DNA of 44,537 nucleotides from Ktedonobacteraceae bacterium (GCA_019243675.1 JAFATZ010000239.1:1-44537); one strand, 5' to 3'; positions 27,794 through 36,734 are shown, counted from the stretch's first letter. Notes: a model not told the origin generated them from the sequence alone. Program-made: numbers and translations.

Positions 27794-29761
27794 CTATACA
27801 GTCGACTGTGCTATTTTGTGCTGTACCTGGTAAATCGTAATAACAAGTTTGCTGTCTTGGTCATTAGCAGAGAAGACAGCTCGTGTTACAGAATGCTCCC
27901 TTGCAGTCTCAATAATGCTGAAGGGACCACCCAGATGTTCGATATCATTGAGCATTTCAGAGTCGGCTACGATGTAATCAATACGGTCCCAGTTGCCATT
28001 CAGAATTTTATCGTGCAGATCAGGATCAGTAGCCACATTGAAGTAGACATGAGCAAGAGGGTAAGTAGCACCAGGGCCAACCCCTGTCCCCCCAGGCTCG
28101 CGCAGATCCATATAGAGATAGCTATTGATAACGATGAACGCATTATGTGGGACATGCTGGTGTATCCAGACAATTGCCTGCTGCTGTGCCGACGTAGGAT
28201 GCTGAGTGAAGTCTATGCTGGAGTTGGCTAGGTCGTAAGGGATAACGGCACCGATTACGACAAGTACTAACACGACGCGAACAACGTCAAAGCGTAGCAG
28301 TTTAGCAATCCAGCTCATGATCGTGTTGACTGCCATAGCAGTATTGATAGCTGTCAGTGCTATCAATGGGATAAAATAGAATGGCAACACAATGCCACCG
28401 CGTATCAAGAGGAGCCAGAAGCTGAGTGAAAAGAGCGCTAACATCAGTTGCTGACGCTTCCACCATCCCACTACTGCATTAAAGGCAATAGTCACGATAC
28501 TGCAAGCTACAAGCACAGCATCTCCGCTGACCCACACATGCCAACTTGTGGCAAGACTACCCCCGGTCTGTGTACGCTGTGTCTGCCCAATAAGCGTATC
28601 AATTAAGCTCAGGTGCTGACGCGTATCACCTGGGAGATGCCAACTGTAAGGAAATAACTCACCTTTCAGAACAGCCAACAAAATAAAGCTAGAACCTATC
28701 GCACCAACGATATAGGTGAAAGCCACAAGAGCAAACTTGCGCTGAAACTTCGTCGTATGCAGCCAAATAGCGTAGATCATGACTGGTAGAAAGAGCAAAA
28801 AAATCTCTTTTGAGAGCAACGCTATGCCGAAGGAAACGGCGGCCCCTACAATATATAAGAGACGACTGTTCCCGACCACCAATAAATACATTGCTAACAG
28901 CAGCCAGAACGTGCCGATGTTATCTAGTAGCACTTGCCGCTGATAGGTGATGCTTAGTGGTGAGAGCGAGAAGATGATCAGAGCTAATAGCCCTGCAGTG
29001 CGACTAGCACTCAGGAGACGCACAATCAGATAGACAAGTAGCGAGCAACCCAAGGCATAAAAGAGCATGAGGACCCGACCACTATTAATAGCATTTCCGA
29101 AGGTAAAGAAGCCCCCGCTCAGTTGCACCCACGCGGCAATCTGCATCCAACCCAGTGGGGGGTGACCATAGCCATAGGGGTAGGGAGTAATCAGTCCTTG
29201 CAAGATTGCCCAGGCATTGGACATATAAGTTCCCTCATCCAACTCATAGCGAGGAAAATTAAACATATTAAAAGCATGAGCCACCAGCGAAATAGTCATG
29301 CCAACGACGACGACAAAGGTTTCGAGCCAGAGAGGAATAGTAAGTCTTCCCTTATTTATAGGATTGATGGGAGCGATTTGGGGCAAAAGGTGCGTTGCGC
29401 TGCTAGCTATGCGCTCCCCCTGCTGTGGCATTGTCTTGGGCAGATTTGTGGTAAATCCCGTCGGTCGTCGCAATGGATGAACGCGCCGCCCTTGACGATT
29501 AGTAGTAAGTACGAAGAAGTTCGGAGCGCGATACAGAGTAACGTTTCCTCCCTCAATCTCTGGTGCTTGCTGTGAAGGATGTGCCATTGTTGGCGGCACT
29601 GGAGGTACTGGTGACACTGGCAGTTGCACTGTAGGAAGCTGTTGCACTTCTTGTCTAGTCTGGTCTTCCATAGGTGTTACGTAACGTTGAAACTGCCCTT
29701 GCTGCTTAGGAGATGCTTGTTGCTGCTTTTCCTGCTCGGGAAGCGGTTCATAAAGAGTCAT
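27794..29761 (-). CDS. Membrane glycosyltransferase, GT39/PMT-like (GT-C fold)
   Basis: A 655-residue protein with a Pro/Gln-rich cytoplasmic N-terminus (~135 residues) and about ten to twelve membrane helices. The first periplasmic loop contains FPRYELDEGTYMSNAW, where the Asp-Glu pair matches the acidic catalytic site of GT39/ArnT-type polyprenyl-phosphate-sugar transferases. A soluble C-terminal part (about 530-655) follows the last helix. It probably transfers sugars from lipid carriers onto a surface polymer or protein. It lies 17 bases after the GT2 gene, and the two look cotranscribed. Confidence 0.88.
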   Translation of the reverse strand: MTLYEPLPEQEKQQQASPKQQGQFQRYVTPMEDQTRQEVQQLPTVQLPVSPVPPVPPTMAHPSQQAPEIEGGNVTLYRAPNFFVLTTNRQGRRVHPLRRPTGFTTNLPKTMPQQGERIASSATHLLPQIAPINPINKGRLTIPLWLETFVVVVGMTISLVAHAFNMFNFPRYELDEGTYMSNAWAILQGLITPYPYGYGHPPLGWMQIAAWVQLSGGFFTFGNAINSGRVLMLFYALGCSLLVYLIVRLLSASRTAGLLALIIFSLSPLSITYQRQVLLDNIGTFWLLLAMYLLVVGNSRLLYIVGAAVSFGIALLSKEIFLLFLPVMIYAIWLHTTKFQRKFALVAFTYIVGAIGSSFILLAVLKGELFPYSWHLPGDTRQHLSLIDTLIGQTQRTQTGGSLATSWHVWVSGDAVLVACSIVTIAFNAVVGWWKRQQLMLALFSLSFWLLLIRGGIVLPFYFIPLIALTAINTAMAVNTIMSWIAKLLRFDVVRVVLVLVVIGAVIPYDLANSSIDFTQHPTSAQQQAIVWIHQHVPHNAFIVINSYLYMDLREPGGTGVGPGATYPLAHVYFNVATDPDLHDKILNGNWDRIDYIVADSEMLNDIEHLGGPFSIIETAREHSVTRAVFSANDQDSKLVITIYQVQHKIAQSTV

Positions 29762-29778
29762 ACCGTTACTTTCAATTC

Positions 29779-31053
29779 TTATGCAACTGCTTTACGGTGT
29801 TGTCCAATATGGGCAGTTTTCTCCCAGTTTGATGTCCCCTTGATGGAGCGGAAGACAGCGCGGATGGCACCTAATCCCAGAACAAACTGATAGGGAAAGA
29901 AAGCCAGCATCAGTATCAGTACCTCGCGCCAGCGCCACTTGTGTTTATGCACGCGCAGGAACTCGTGCAAGCCTGCGATTTCTATGAAGATTGCCAACAC
30001 GAAGCAATAGAGCGGCATAAAAGTCAGCATTGCCAACCAGACGGGTAACTTGACGAAGAAAAGCATGAAGAGCGAAACTGGAATCATGAGCACGAAAAAT
30101 GCTTGCACTTCAGGCAAGATGAGCACGTAGCAGGCCAACAAGCGTTGTGAGAGTTTCTCCAGCTTGAGCCATTCCCACTTGAAGAAAATCTGAATAAAGC
30201 CCTGATTCCAGCGTGTGCGCTGCTTGATAAACTGTTGGAGAGTATGAGGTGTCTCTTCGCGTGTCACAAACTCATCGTCATAAATGATACGTAGACGCGC
30301 ATGGGAGAGGCACAAACGAATACCAAGATCAGCATCTTCTGTTAAACAGTTTTCGTCCCAGCCGCCGAGTTGCTCCATCAGCTCGCGCCGAACAAAGACG
30401 GTGTTGCCACCGAGGGGTGTCATACCAATACGCGCAAAGAAATGCAACGACGACTTAAACCAGAAGAAGTATTCTAGCACGTTGAGGAAACAAAACCACT
30501 TTGTATTATAATTCATCAACTGCACGCCACTTTGCACCACGTCCACACCTTCATCAAGCATAGTCGTATTGATAATGTTGAGAATATCAGGATGAGGTTC
30601 ATCTTCTGCATCGAAAATGGTTACTACATCGCCTCGAGCCACCTGGAGCGCATAATTGAGTCCACGTGGTTTACTGGTTTTGGGTTTACTGTCGTAGATG
30701 ACAAGTTGAACATTAGGATCCCCTAGTTCGTCAATCTTGGCCTGCGCCTCCGCGATAGTGCCGGGGTCGTCATCACTGCAAATTGCTAGAATCTGCATCA
30801 ATTCTTTTGGATAGTTCAAGTCATAGACTTTCTGAATCGTCTCACGATAGACATCCTCTTCGTGGCGCGCAGGTAGCATAATGGTAACGGAGAGGCAGGG
30901 GTCGCGATACACGGTCGGAGCATGATTAAGCCACGCGTGTTCCGGGGTCTCCCAAGTGAAGAGGATTAAACGGATATTGAAGATGGCCTGGGCTGTCATC
31001 ACAAAAATAATCACCAGGTATAGGAGTTCTAAGAAGGCAATGAAAATAGTCAA
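29779..31053 (-). CDS. GT2 family membrane glycosyltransferase (cellulose synthase-like)
   Basis: A 424-residue inverting glycosyltransferase. The nucleotide-sugar motifs are ICSDDDPGT, FDAEDEPHPD (DxD-type), CLTEDADLGIRL (acceptor-site ED) and QRTRWNQGFIQ (Q-x2-RW). One helix is at the N-terminus and several follow the catalytic domain (YVLILPEVQAFFVLMIPVSL). This is the architecture of processive synthases such as cellulose, hyaluronan or poly-GlcNAc synthases. The start is a TTG with a GGAG upstream. The product is unknown. Confidence 0.92.
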   Translation of the reverse strand: MTIFIAFLELLYLVIIFVMTAQAIFNIRLILFTWETPEHAWLNHAPTVYRDPCLSVTIMLPARHEEDVYRETIQKVYDLNYPKELMQILAICSDDDPGTIAEAQAKIDELGDPNVQLVIYDSKPKTSKPRGLNYALQVARGDVVTIFDAEDEPHPDILNIINTTMLDEGVDVVQSGVQLMNYNTKWFCFLNVLEYFFWFKSSLHFFARIGMTPLGGNTVFVRRELMEQLGGWDENCLTEDADLGIRLCLSHARLRIIYDDEFVTREETPHTLQQFIKQRTRWNQGFIQIFFKWEWLKLEKLSQRLLACYVLILPEVQAFFVLMIPVSLFMLFFVKLPVWLAMLTFMPLYCFVLAIFIEIAGLHEFLRVHKHKWRWREVLILMLAFFPYQFVLGLGAIRAVFRSIKGTSNWEKTAHIGQHRKAVA

Positions 31054-31075
31054 AAGCAGCGCTTCTCCTCTCTAT

Positions 31076-32761
31076 CTAGCAAGGCACGTAATTGGCTAAT
31101 GCATCGATCTTATGACCACATAAAGTATGGCTGAGCGGTGTAACGATCGAGCCGTCCTTAGCTGGTACAATGTAGCTATACGCTTCAGCACCACTGAGTT
31201 GAGTTGCACCGCTGCGATGCAACGTAAGCACGACAATACTATTGCCGACAATGCTCACATCCAAGCTAGGCCATGTACTTACCCCTATGAACTGATTCAC
31301 AGGACGAATTTGTATAAGCTGTGTCGTTGCGGACTTATTGACGAATAACAGACTTACCGCCTGATGCGAGTCGTCCTGGGTGGCATACATACTAATAGGT
31401 GTTTGCCCTACTGCCACAGGAACAAGGTTTGATTGCAGATGCGCGAACAACTGCATCACACGCGCCATTGCTGTTTCTTGCAAACCATTTCCAACAAACA
31501 AGGGGTAGGGTGAGTTGACATCTGACGCTGAGAAGAAAGCTGCATACTCGATCTGCTGTTCTAGCAATGTTCCCCACGTATCTGCCCACCAGAGAGCGGC
31601 TTGCCCGTGAGAAGGATCGATGCCCTGACTAGGATTAGTATTGACCTCAGTAATAGCAATGGGCACATCGCGTCCAAGATCTCGCCTGATCAAGTCGCGT
31701 AGGGGAGGTAGTAGATAGTTTAAAGCATTGCTACTACTCATAAGTAGAGCGGGAGCCTGTTGGGCATTCTCGAAAGGGAAATAGTGGAACGAAATGCCAT
31801 CAAGCACTCTAATATGATTAGCCTGTTCGTAGCTGCCTATACCTTTCAGGAAATCGTCCATCCAGGGATGCCCACCTGCGTCGAAGGGACCAGCGCCCAC
31901 ACCATAGAAATTACTCAGTTCAGGGCCGAACACCTTAATAGTCGGGTCATTCTGATGCATAGCCTTGGAGAACTGGATGAACGCCGTTACATAATCCGCC
32001 ACCGTATACGGCTGGTTGGTTAACGGGTTAATCAATGTTGGCTGATCTGGCTCGTTGCCAACTGTCCACAGCTTCACTGGGTGAAAAGGATCGTGCGCAT
32101 GCTGGGCCTTACGCTGATCGCTGTGCGGGTTATTCATATAATCGACCCAGCGTCCTGCCAAGTTGGCTCTTACATTTAAATCTGTAGTCAGGTCAGCAGG
32201 CTTAAAATTGCCCTGCTCGTCTTTCACTGGGCCAGAAAGATGTGCCTGAATCATGCCTTCACTGTTTGTTTGTGTGAGAAACGTAGCAAAATTGCCCAGT
32301 TGACTGAGCGTGAGAATATGCTGCTCACCCCACTCTCCACCTGGGTAACGCAACAACTTAATAGACATATCCTGCAGGCCACTGACAATAAAAGGAGTGT
32401 AATTCATAAAGCCAGCAGAGATGTGATCCAGTGAGTTAGTACCCACTTTAGGAAAGACATTCACCCCGAAGAGATGAGGGTCTATTGGTAAGCTCTGCCT
32501 CAAGTCGACCTGTGCAGGCTGCTGGTCACCGATACGCACTTCAAGCTGGTCATCGTTACCGCTGGCAACCATACTTACACGTAACGCAGCAAAAATAACC
32601 ACGATTAGCAAGATAATGCTAACAAGAGTAAAGATGCCACGACGCTTAAGGCGTGATGCTGGAGTGAGCGGAACAACATCTCGCCAGCCCACTTGTTGTT
32701 CTGGTGAGCGTTGCACCTGTGCTACTGCTCCATTACGACCTGCATCGTTATTGAAAGCCAT
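31076..32761 (-). CDS. Membrane-anchored clan GH-A-like glycoside hydrolase
   Basis: A single membrane helix (about residues 42-65) anchors an extracellular TIM-barrel-like domain. Visible motifs are KLLRYPGGEWGE, LWTVGNEPDQP with probable acid/base Glu237 and IAITEVNTNPS with probable nucleophile Glu372. The N-E and T-E pair is typical of clan GH-A families such as GH39, GH51 and GH79. The C-terminal ~110 residues form a beta domain. Activity may be trimming or release of the polymer made by the following GT2 and GT39 proteins. ATG 32761 has a GAGGAA site seven bases upstream; 32791 has none. Confidence 0.75.
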   Translation of the reverse strand: MAFNNDAGRNGAVAQVQRSPEQQVGWRDVVPLTPASRLKRRGIFTLVSIILLIVVIFAALRVSMVASGNDDQLEVRIGDQQPAQVDLRQSLPIDPHLFGVNVFPKVGTNSLDHISAGFMNYTPFIVSGLQDMSIKLLRYPGGEWGEQHILTLSQLGNFATFLTQTNSEGMIQAHLSGPVKDEQGNFKPADLTTDLNVRANLAGRWVDYMNNPHSDQRKAQHAHDPFHPVKLWTVGNEPDQPTLINPLTNQPYTVADYVTAFIQFSKAMHQNDPTIKVFGPELSNFYGVGAGPFDAGGHPWMDDFLKGIGSYEQANHIRVLDGISFHYFPFENAQQAPALLMSSSNALNYLLPPLRDLIRRDLGRDVPIAITEVNTNPSQGIDPSHGQAALWWADTWGTLLEQQIEYAAFFSASDVNSPYPLFVGNGLQETAMARVMQLFAHLQSNLVPVAVGQTPISMYATQDDSHQAVSLLFVNKSATTQLIQIRPVNQFIGVSTWPSLDVSIVGNSIVVLTLHRSGATQLSGAEAYSYIVPAKDGSIVTPLSHTLCGHKIDALANYVPC

Positions 32762-32894
32762 ACTCACATTCCTCTGCTTAGACGCAATCATAGAAAGAAG
32801 GTCACAACGACTTTATTTATTTGACGTATTGGACATCGCATTGAAACAGTTAGTAGGACATTCTACCCTAATGTACTATTACCAACACAAAATA

Positions 32895-32942
32895 GCATAA
32901 ATAATGACGGGCACGATCTTGTGCATCCGTCATTATTTATGC
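32895..32942. terminator. Long AT-rich hairpin between 33026 gene and GH-A gene
   Basis: Arms GCATAAATAATGACGG and CCGTCATTATTTATGC match exactly, with an inner GCAC...GTGC stem. Downstream of the minus-strand gene ending at 33026 and upstream of the next minus-strand gene. It may be a second terminator or a mobile palindrome. Confidence 0.6.
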
Positions 32943-32975
32943 TGTAGAACAGCCGTTACACTAATCAGTAGTTCC

Positions 32976-33010
32976 AAAAACCAGAGCATCACATGATGAC
33001 ACTGGTTTTT
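32976..33010 (-). terminator. Terminator after the 33026 gene
   Basis: On the minus strand, AAAAACCAG and CTGGTTTTT pair around a partly self-complementary loop, ending in a five-base T run, 16 bases after the stop codon. Confidence 0.7.
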
Positions 33011-33025
33011 GTTGGGTTTGCACCG

Positions 33026-33436
33026 CTAATCAATGCACAGATATTTGTTGGCCTTCTGAAGATACAACTCCTCGTTTGCCTCTATCATCAGCTTATGCAT
33101 CACGACGACATCAGGGTCGGGCAACAACTCAACAGGTTGTAGACAAAGGCGCATAATCATATGGCCATTTTCTATAACCTGAACATACCCCTTTGAGCGC
33201 GGTACGCGATATACACGTTGTGGCTCTGTGGGACTAGGAATTTCCAGATAGCCCCGCCATGTGAGTTGGTGAAATTGTTGCGGTGTAAGTGTATCGCGCA
33301 GAAGATCAGCAGCTCGGCGCTCAGCACGCGACCAAGTCTTGAAATATGGCTGAAAAATCAGCCATATTGTTTGCAAAACTGCTAGAATAATAACAACCCA
33401 ACCCAGGACGCCAAGCACCTGAGTAACGGGAGTCAT
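33026..33436 (-). CDS. Unknown small membrane-anchored protein (136 aa)
   Basis: An N-terminal helix (LGVLGWVVIILAVLQTIWLIF) is followed by a basic stretch (SRAERRAADLLRD) and a compact domain with PQQFHQLTWRGYLEIPSP, YRVPRSKGYVQVIENG and a closing helix MHKLMIEANEELYLQKANKY. The last motif pattern (vYRvpr...v.v) suggests a small beta-rich domain at the membrane face. The start overlaps the stop of the upstream small gene by four bases, so they are coupled. No family recognised. Confidence 0.7.
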   Translation of the reverse strand: MTPVTQVLGVLGWVVIILAVLQTIWLIFQPYFKTWSRAERRAADLLRDTLTPQQFHQLTWRGYLEIPSPTEPQRVYRVPRSKGYVQVIENGHMIMRLCLQPVELLPDPDVVVMHKLMIEANEELYLQKANKYLCID

Positions 33437-33678
33437 CCGCCGATAACTCGCGGGACCATCACGATCTGCTCTGCAGTAGCATCGAACTGATCAATACGCT
33501 GTGTTGGTTTACCTGGCTCGACGCGGAATGGGGTAGCGCCTCTTGCACGCTCTTGGGCAAAGATGCGCTCTGCCTCTCGGACCGCTGCCATAGCCTCGGG
33601 GTCACCTGTCAAGGCTTTCTGCACATCCCATACGACACGATCATCGCCGCGCCGTGACATCACTCGTAACATTCCCAC
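33433..33678 (-). CDS. Unknown small protein (81 aa), GTG start
   Basis: I choose GTG 33678 because AAGGAGG lies seven bases upstream; ATG 33672 is the alternative. The product contains RRGDDRVVWDVQKALTGDPE, EAERIFAQERARGAT and ends EQIVMVPRVIGG. It is soluble, charged and without known domain. A hairpin AGGCTACC...GGTAGCCT at 33739-33759 lies in its probable leader. Coupled with the membrane-anchored 136-residue protein, the pair may form a small complex of unknown function. Confidence 0.65.
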   Translation of the reverse strand: MGMLRVMSRRGDDRVVWDVQKALTGDPEAMAAVREAERIFAQERARGATPFRVEPGKPTQRIDQFDATAEQIVMVPRVIGG

Positions 33679-33738
33679 AGTCGTTCCTCCTTCGTAGTCT
33701 ACGCCACGTGAGTGGCATTTTTCGACGGACACTTGTAG

Positions 33739-33759
33739 AGGCTACCACAATGGTAGCCT
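33739..33759 (-). other. Small hairpin in the leader of the 33433-33678 gene
   Basis: AGGCTACC-ACAAT-GGTAGCCT is a perfect eight-base stem about 60 bases before the start codon. It could be an operator or a leader structure. No T run follows. Confidence 0.4.
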
Positions 33760-33859
33760 TCACACAATCAATGAACTACATAGTACAAAAAAGTGGTTTT
33801 CTGCAAGTGATGCAGATTGCCTTCTTTGTAGGACACGTTTCATGTCGGTGATCTGTTAC

Positions 33860-33897
33860 GTTTCAATCCTCGCCAGTTCGTAGGGAACTACCGCAAC
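33860..33897 (-). CRISPR. Solitary CRISPR-repeat-like unit
   Basis: Read on the minus strand, this 38-base unit begins GTTGCGGTAGTTCCC, has an internal AGTTC/GAACT inverted repeat, and ends GCGAGGATTGAAAC. That end is the hallmark ATTGAAAC terminus of type I and III repeats. No second copy or evenly spaced repeat is visible nearby and there are no cas genes, so it is at most an orphan or decayed array. Confidence 0.4.
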
Positions 33898-34094
33898 GTC
33901 TGTCTAAAAATGACAGGATACAACGGATGGTATCCCTACGCAATCCAGGGATCTTTTCCGAGCAGCTTGCGTGAGTCTGCACTAGCATCTCTGAATAGGT
34001 GCAAGACGTATGTTGAACGAGAATTATTACTACTATTGTACGTGACAGTTTGGCGTTAGTCAATGGGGTAGGCATATATTTCAACGACGATTAG
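33898..34094. other. Non-coding region downstream of the DegV gene
   Basis: No convincing gene, RNA or terminator was found. A segment GGTATCCCTACGCAATCC (near 33927) weakly recalls the CRISPR-like unit in the opposite direction, but the match is poor. Confidence 0.4.
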
Positions 34095-34934
34095 CTACTG
34101 CGCCGTGACTACAGCAACAGCAGCCGTGCCAGGACCGGTATGTGTACCTAACACAGCTCCGAGCTTGTAAAAGGGGATATCTCCCTTGTATACCTCCCGT
34201 ATTGCCTGGGCGAGCTGCTGTCCCACCTCTTGACTGGCTTCAGCAATACACAGACTTTCTATTTCTCCCATTTCACTCACCAGTTGTGCTACACGTGCAT
34301 ACGCCTTGCCGCGGGTGCGTGGGCGCTCTAGCGGTGCCGCCCCACCGTCTTTGATCGCCAGAATTGGTTTGACATTGAGCATGCTACCCAGCATCGCCTG
34401 GGCGCTGCCAATACGCCCTCCTCGTTTCAAGAACTCCAGCGTGTCCAACACTGCTAGAACGTGGGTGCGGGAAAGTTCATCGAGGACGTGTACCTTGATT
34501 TCTTCCAAGCCCACTCCTTGTTTGGCCTCTTGTGCCGCGTGCATTATAGCCTGAGACATGCCCACACTGATAGAGCATGAATCAAGGATAGCGATGGGTA
34601 TCCGGCTTTCGGAGAGCGTATCACGAGCTGTGCATGCTGACTGATAGGTACCGCTCAATTTTGAGGAGAGATGAATGGAGAGAATACCATCTGCACCTTC
34701 ACTGATGAGATTTTTGTAGGCTTCTTGTAATGCGGCCGGTGGAGGTTGAGAGGTACGCGGCAAGGCTTTACTTTCCTGTAACTTTCTATAGAAACCCGCG
34801 TTATCCAGTTCTACTCCATCAAGAAAGGCTTGTTCACCGAAGAAAACGGTGAGCGGGACGATGGTAATACCTAACGCCTGCGCCTGCGCTAGCGGAATAT
34901 CAGCAGTGCTATCTGTAACAATACGAACGGCCAT
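34095..34934 (-). CDS. DegV family fatty-acid-binding protein (FakB-like)
   Basis: The 279-residue product starts VRIVTDSTADIPLAQAQALG and has VPLTVFFGEQAFLDGVEL, the lipid head-group motif RTSQPPPAALQEAY, and LDTLEFLKRGGRI. DegV proteins bind a fatty acid and present it to the kinase FakA. The gene lies 13 bases downstream of a FakA-type gene, strongly supporting that role. The C-terminal HTGPGTAAVAVV is typical of the family. Confidence 0.93.
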   Translation of the reverse strand: MAVRIVTDSTADIPLAQAQALGITIVPLTVFFGEQAFLDGVELDNAGFYRKLQESKALPRTSQPPPAALQEAYKNLISEGADGILSIHLSSKLSGTYQSACTARDTLSESRIPIAILDSCSISVGMSQAIMHAAQEAKQGVGLEEIKVHVLDELSRTHVLAVLDTLEFLKRGGRIGSAQAMLGSMLNVKPILAIKDGGAAPLERPRTRGKAYARVAQLVSEMGEIESLCIAEASQEVGQQLAQAIREVYKGDIPFYKLGAVLGTHTGPGTAAVAVVTAQ

Positions 34935-34947
34935 GATACACTCCAGT

Positions 34948-36630
34948 TCATTCAGCAGAGATAATATAAGGGTAGTATGCCTGCCCTCCGTCCACTACCT
35001 CGATCTCAAGGTGCGAGTACTGCTGTTTGATGTGATGAACTCTTTCTTGTGCCTGGGCAGCCGTGACATTCTCTCCATAGTAGAGCGTGACAACTTCATA
35101 GTTTTCTAGTTCCATGCGCTGCAATGTGTCGTTAATAACATGATCCATATTCTGCCCTGCAACTGTCAGTTTTCCGTTAATGAGGCCGATATAGTTTCCC
35201 TCACGGACATCTACTGCGCCAACCTGTACTGAACGCACTGCTGTAGTAATCTCCGCTGTTTGAACATGTTCAATAGCCTGTGTCATGGCCTGACAGTTCG
35301 CGGCGAAATCTGCCTCAAAGTTGAAGCTTAGCAATGCAGCAATACCTTGAGGCATCGTGTCGCTTGGCACAACATAGACTTCTTTGTTTGTCAGAGCAGC
35401 AACCTGACGAGCGCTCAAAATCACATTGCCATTGTTGGGCAGAATAATTACTTTATTGGCCGATACGGTATTGACGGCTGCTAACACCTCTTCAATACTG
35501 GGATTCATAGTTTGCCCACCCGCAACGATAGCGTTGACTCCTAAGCCTCGGAAAACTTTCTCTAGACCCGCCCCTGAGACGACTGCGACAGTGGCGCTAT
35601 CTCCAGTCACAGCAGAAGTTTCTCCTGCATGTTCTGCTTGGCTCTCTGCCGCATAGGTAAGGCTCTGCTCTTGCAGATTTTCGATGTTAATATCTAGTAA
35701 GCTGCCCAGGCTCACTCCGTAGTCAAGAATTTTGCCAGGTGTTAAGGTGTGAGTATGCACTTTGAGCATCTTCTCATCACCCGCAACTACAGTCGAAACA
35801 CCGCCCATGTCGATAATCATTTGACGAATAGCGTCCACATCCAAATTCGTGCCGCGCAGCAGAAATACAACCTCGTAGCCAAACTCCTCATCAACGGTGA
35901 TTCGCCCTTTTTTTACGGCCGCCTCCCCAGAAGAAGAGCTGACACTAGGAGGAGGAAGTGTTCCTGTTTCACCTCTCACATAGCGCCATACTCCCTCTAA
36001 AATTGTGCAGAAACCTTGCCCACCAGAATCAACAACACCAGCCTGTTTGAGAGTAGGAAGCAACTCCGGTGTAGAAGCTACAGCTTGGCGAGCAGCAATA
36101 ACGGCCTCTTGTATTAAGCCAACTAGATCATCACCTCGCTCTGCACTTTTGCTGGCCGCTTCTGCTGTCTCGCGTACAACAGTCAGAATCGTTCCCTCTA
36201 TGGGTTTAAGTACTGCACGATAGGCCAGACGCGAAGCTTCTTGCAAGGCGTTAGCAAGGTCAGTGGCGCTAAAGGTCTGCTTCTTGTCGAGTCCCTGGGC
36301 CAGCCCACGTAGTGCCTGCGAAAGAATAACGCCGGAATTGCCACGCGCTCCGAGCAGGGCACCATGCGCAATCTTCTCAGCGATGACGCTAGCGGAGGTT
36401 TCGGTGCTATGGATGATGTCACGGATTGCTGCCTGCATAGTGGCTGACATATTTGATCCAGTATCGCCATCGGGAACGGGAAAGACGTTGAGAGCATTAA
36501 TAGCCTCGCGGTGCTCTTCCAACCATGCAGCGCCTATGAGAATAGCCTTCTTGAGGTCCTGACCATCGAAGACGCTGATACGACGCAGACGTTGTCGTAT
36601 ACCTGCTATACGAGATGCTTGTTGCTTCAT
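34948..36630 (-). CDS. fakA: Fatty acid kinase FakA-like protein (DAK phosphatase domain, YloV family)
   Basis: The 560-residue protein has an N-terminal DhaL-type ATP-binding domain with NVFPVPDGDTGSNMSATM, whose Asp residues hold Mg-ATP, and GARGNSGVILSQALRG. A middle domain (FGYEVVFLLRG, then HTHTLTPG) and a C-terminal DegV-like domain (VIILPNNGNVILSA) follow. FakA phosphorylates fatty acids bound to FakB, feeding PlsX/PlsY phospholipid synthesis. It precedes the DegV gene in one operon. The N-terminal basic stretch RIAGIRQRLRRI is a short extension. Confidence 0.9.
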   Translation of the reverse strand: MKQQASRIAGIRQRLRRISVFDGQDLKKAILIGAAWLEEHREAINALNVFPVPDGDTGSNMSATMQAAIRDIIHSTETSASVIAEKIAHGALLGARGNSGVILSQALRGLAQGLDKKQTFSATDLANALQEASRLAYRAVLKPIEGTILTVVRETAEAASKSAERGDDLVGLIQEAVIAARQAVASTPELLPTLKQAGVVDSGGQGFCTILEGVWRYVRGETGTLPPPSVSSSSGEAAVKKGRITVDEEFGYEVVFLLRGTNLDVDAIRQMIIDMGGVSTVVAGDEKMLKVHTHTLTPGKILDYGVSLGSLLDINIENLQEQSLTYAAESQAEHAGETSAVTGDSATVAVVSGAGLEKVFRGLGVNAIVAGGQTMNPSIEEVLAAVNTVSANKVIILPNNGNVILSARQVAALTNKEVYVVPSDTMPQGIAALLSFNFEADFAANCQAMTQAIEHVQTAEITTAVRSVQVGAVDVREGNYIGLINGKLTVAGQNMDHVINDTLQRMELENYEVVTLYYGENVTAAQAQERVHHIKQQYSHLEIEVVDGGQAYYPYIISAE

Positions 36631-36675
36631 AATTCCCCTTTGCCGCTACTCACCGAATTCCGCCCCCGTGGTTTT

Positions 36676-36734
36676 GAGAGAAGTGGTGATGGTGCGGACG
36701 AAGGCCCGCACCATCACCACTTCTCTCTTTTTTT
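36676..36734 (+). terminator. Strong plus-strand terminator with no gene before it
   Basis: Arms GAGAGAAGTGGTGATGGTGC and GCACCATCACCACTTCTCTC surround a small loop, followed by seven T. The T run lies on the plus strand only. The nearest upstream plus-strand gene is far away: the preceding gene (fakA) is on the minus strand and diverges from here. It could end an unseen short transcript or insulate the rpmB promoter. Confidence 0.75.

Noticed and set aside
33927-33960. Possible second degenerate CRISPR repeat after the solitary unit
   Set aside because: The similarity (GGTA..TCCCTACG) is short, in the opposite orientation and lacks the ATTGAAAC end.
33863-34084. Minus-strand ORF of 73 codons in the 33.7-34.1 kb gap
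   Set aside because: It has no ribosome-binding site, odd composition and overlaps the CRISPR-like unit; no homology signal is visible.
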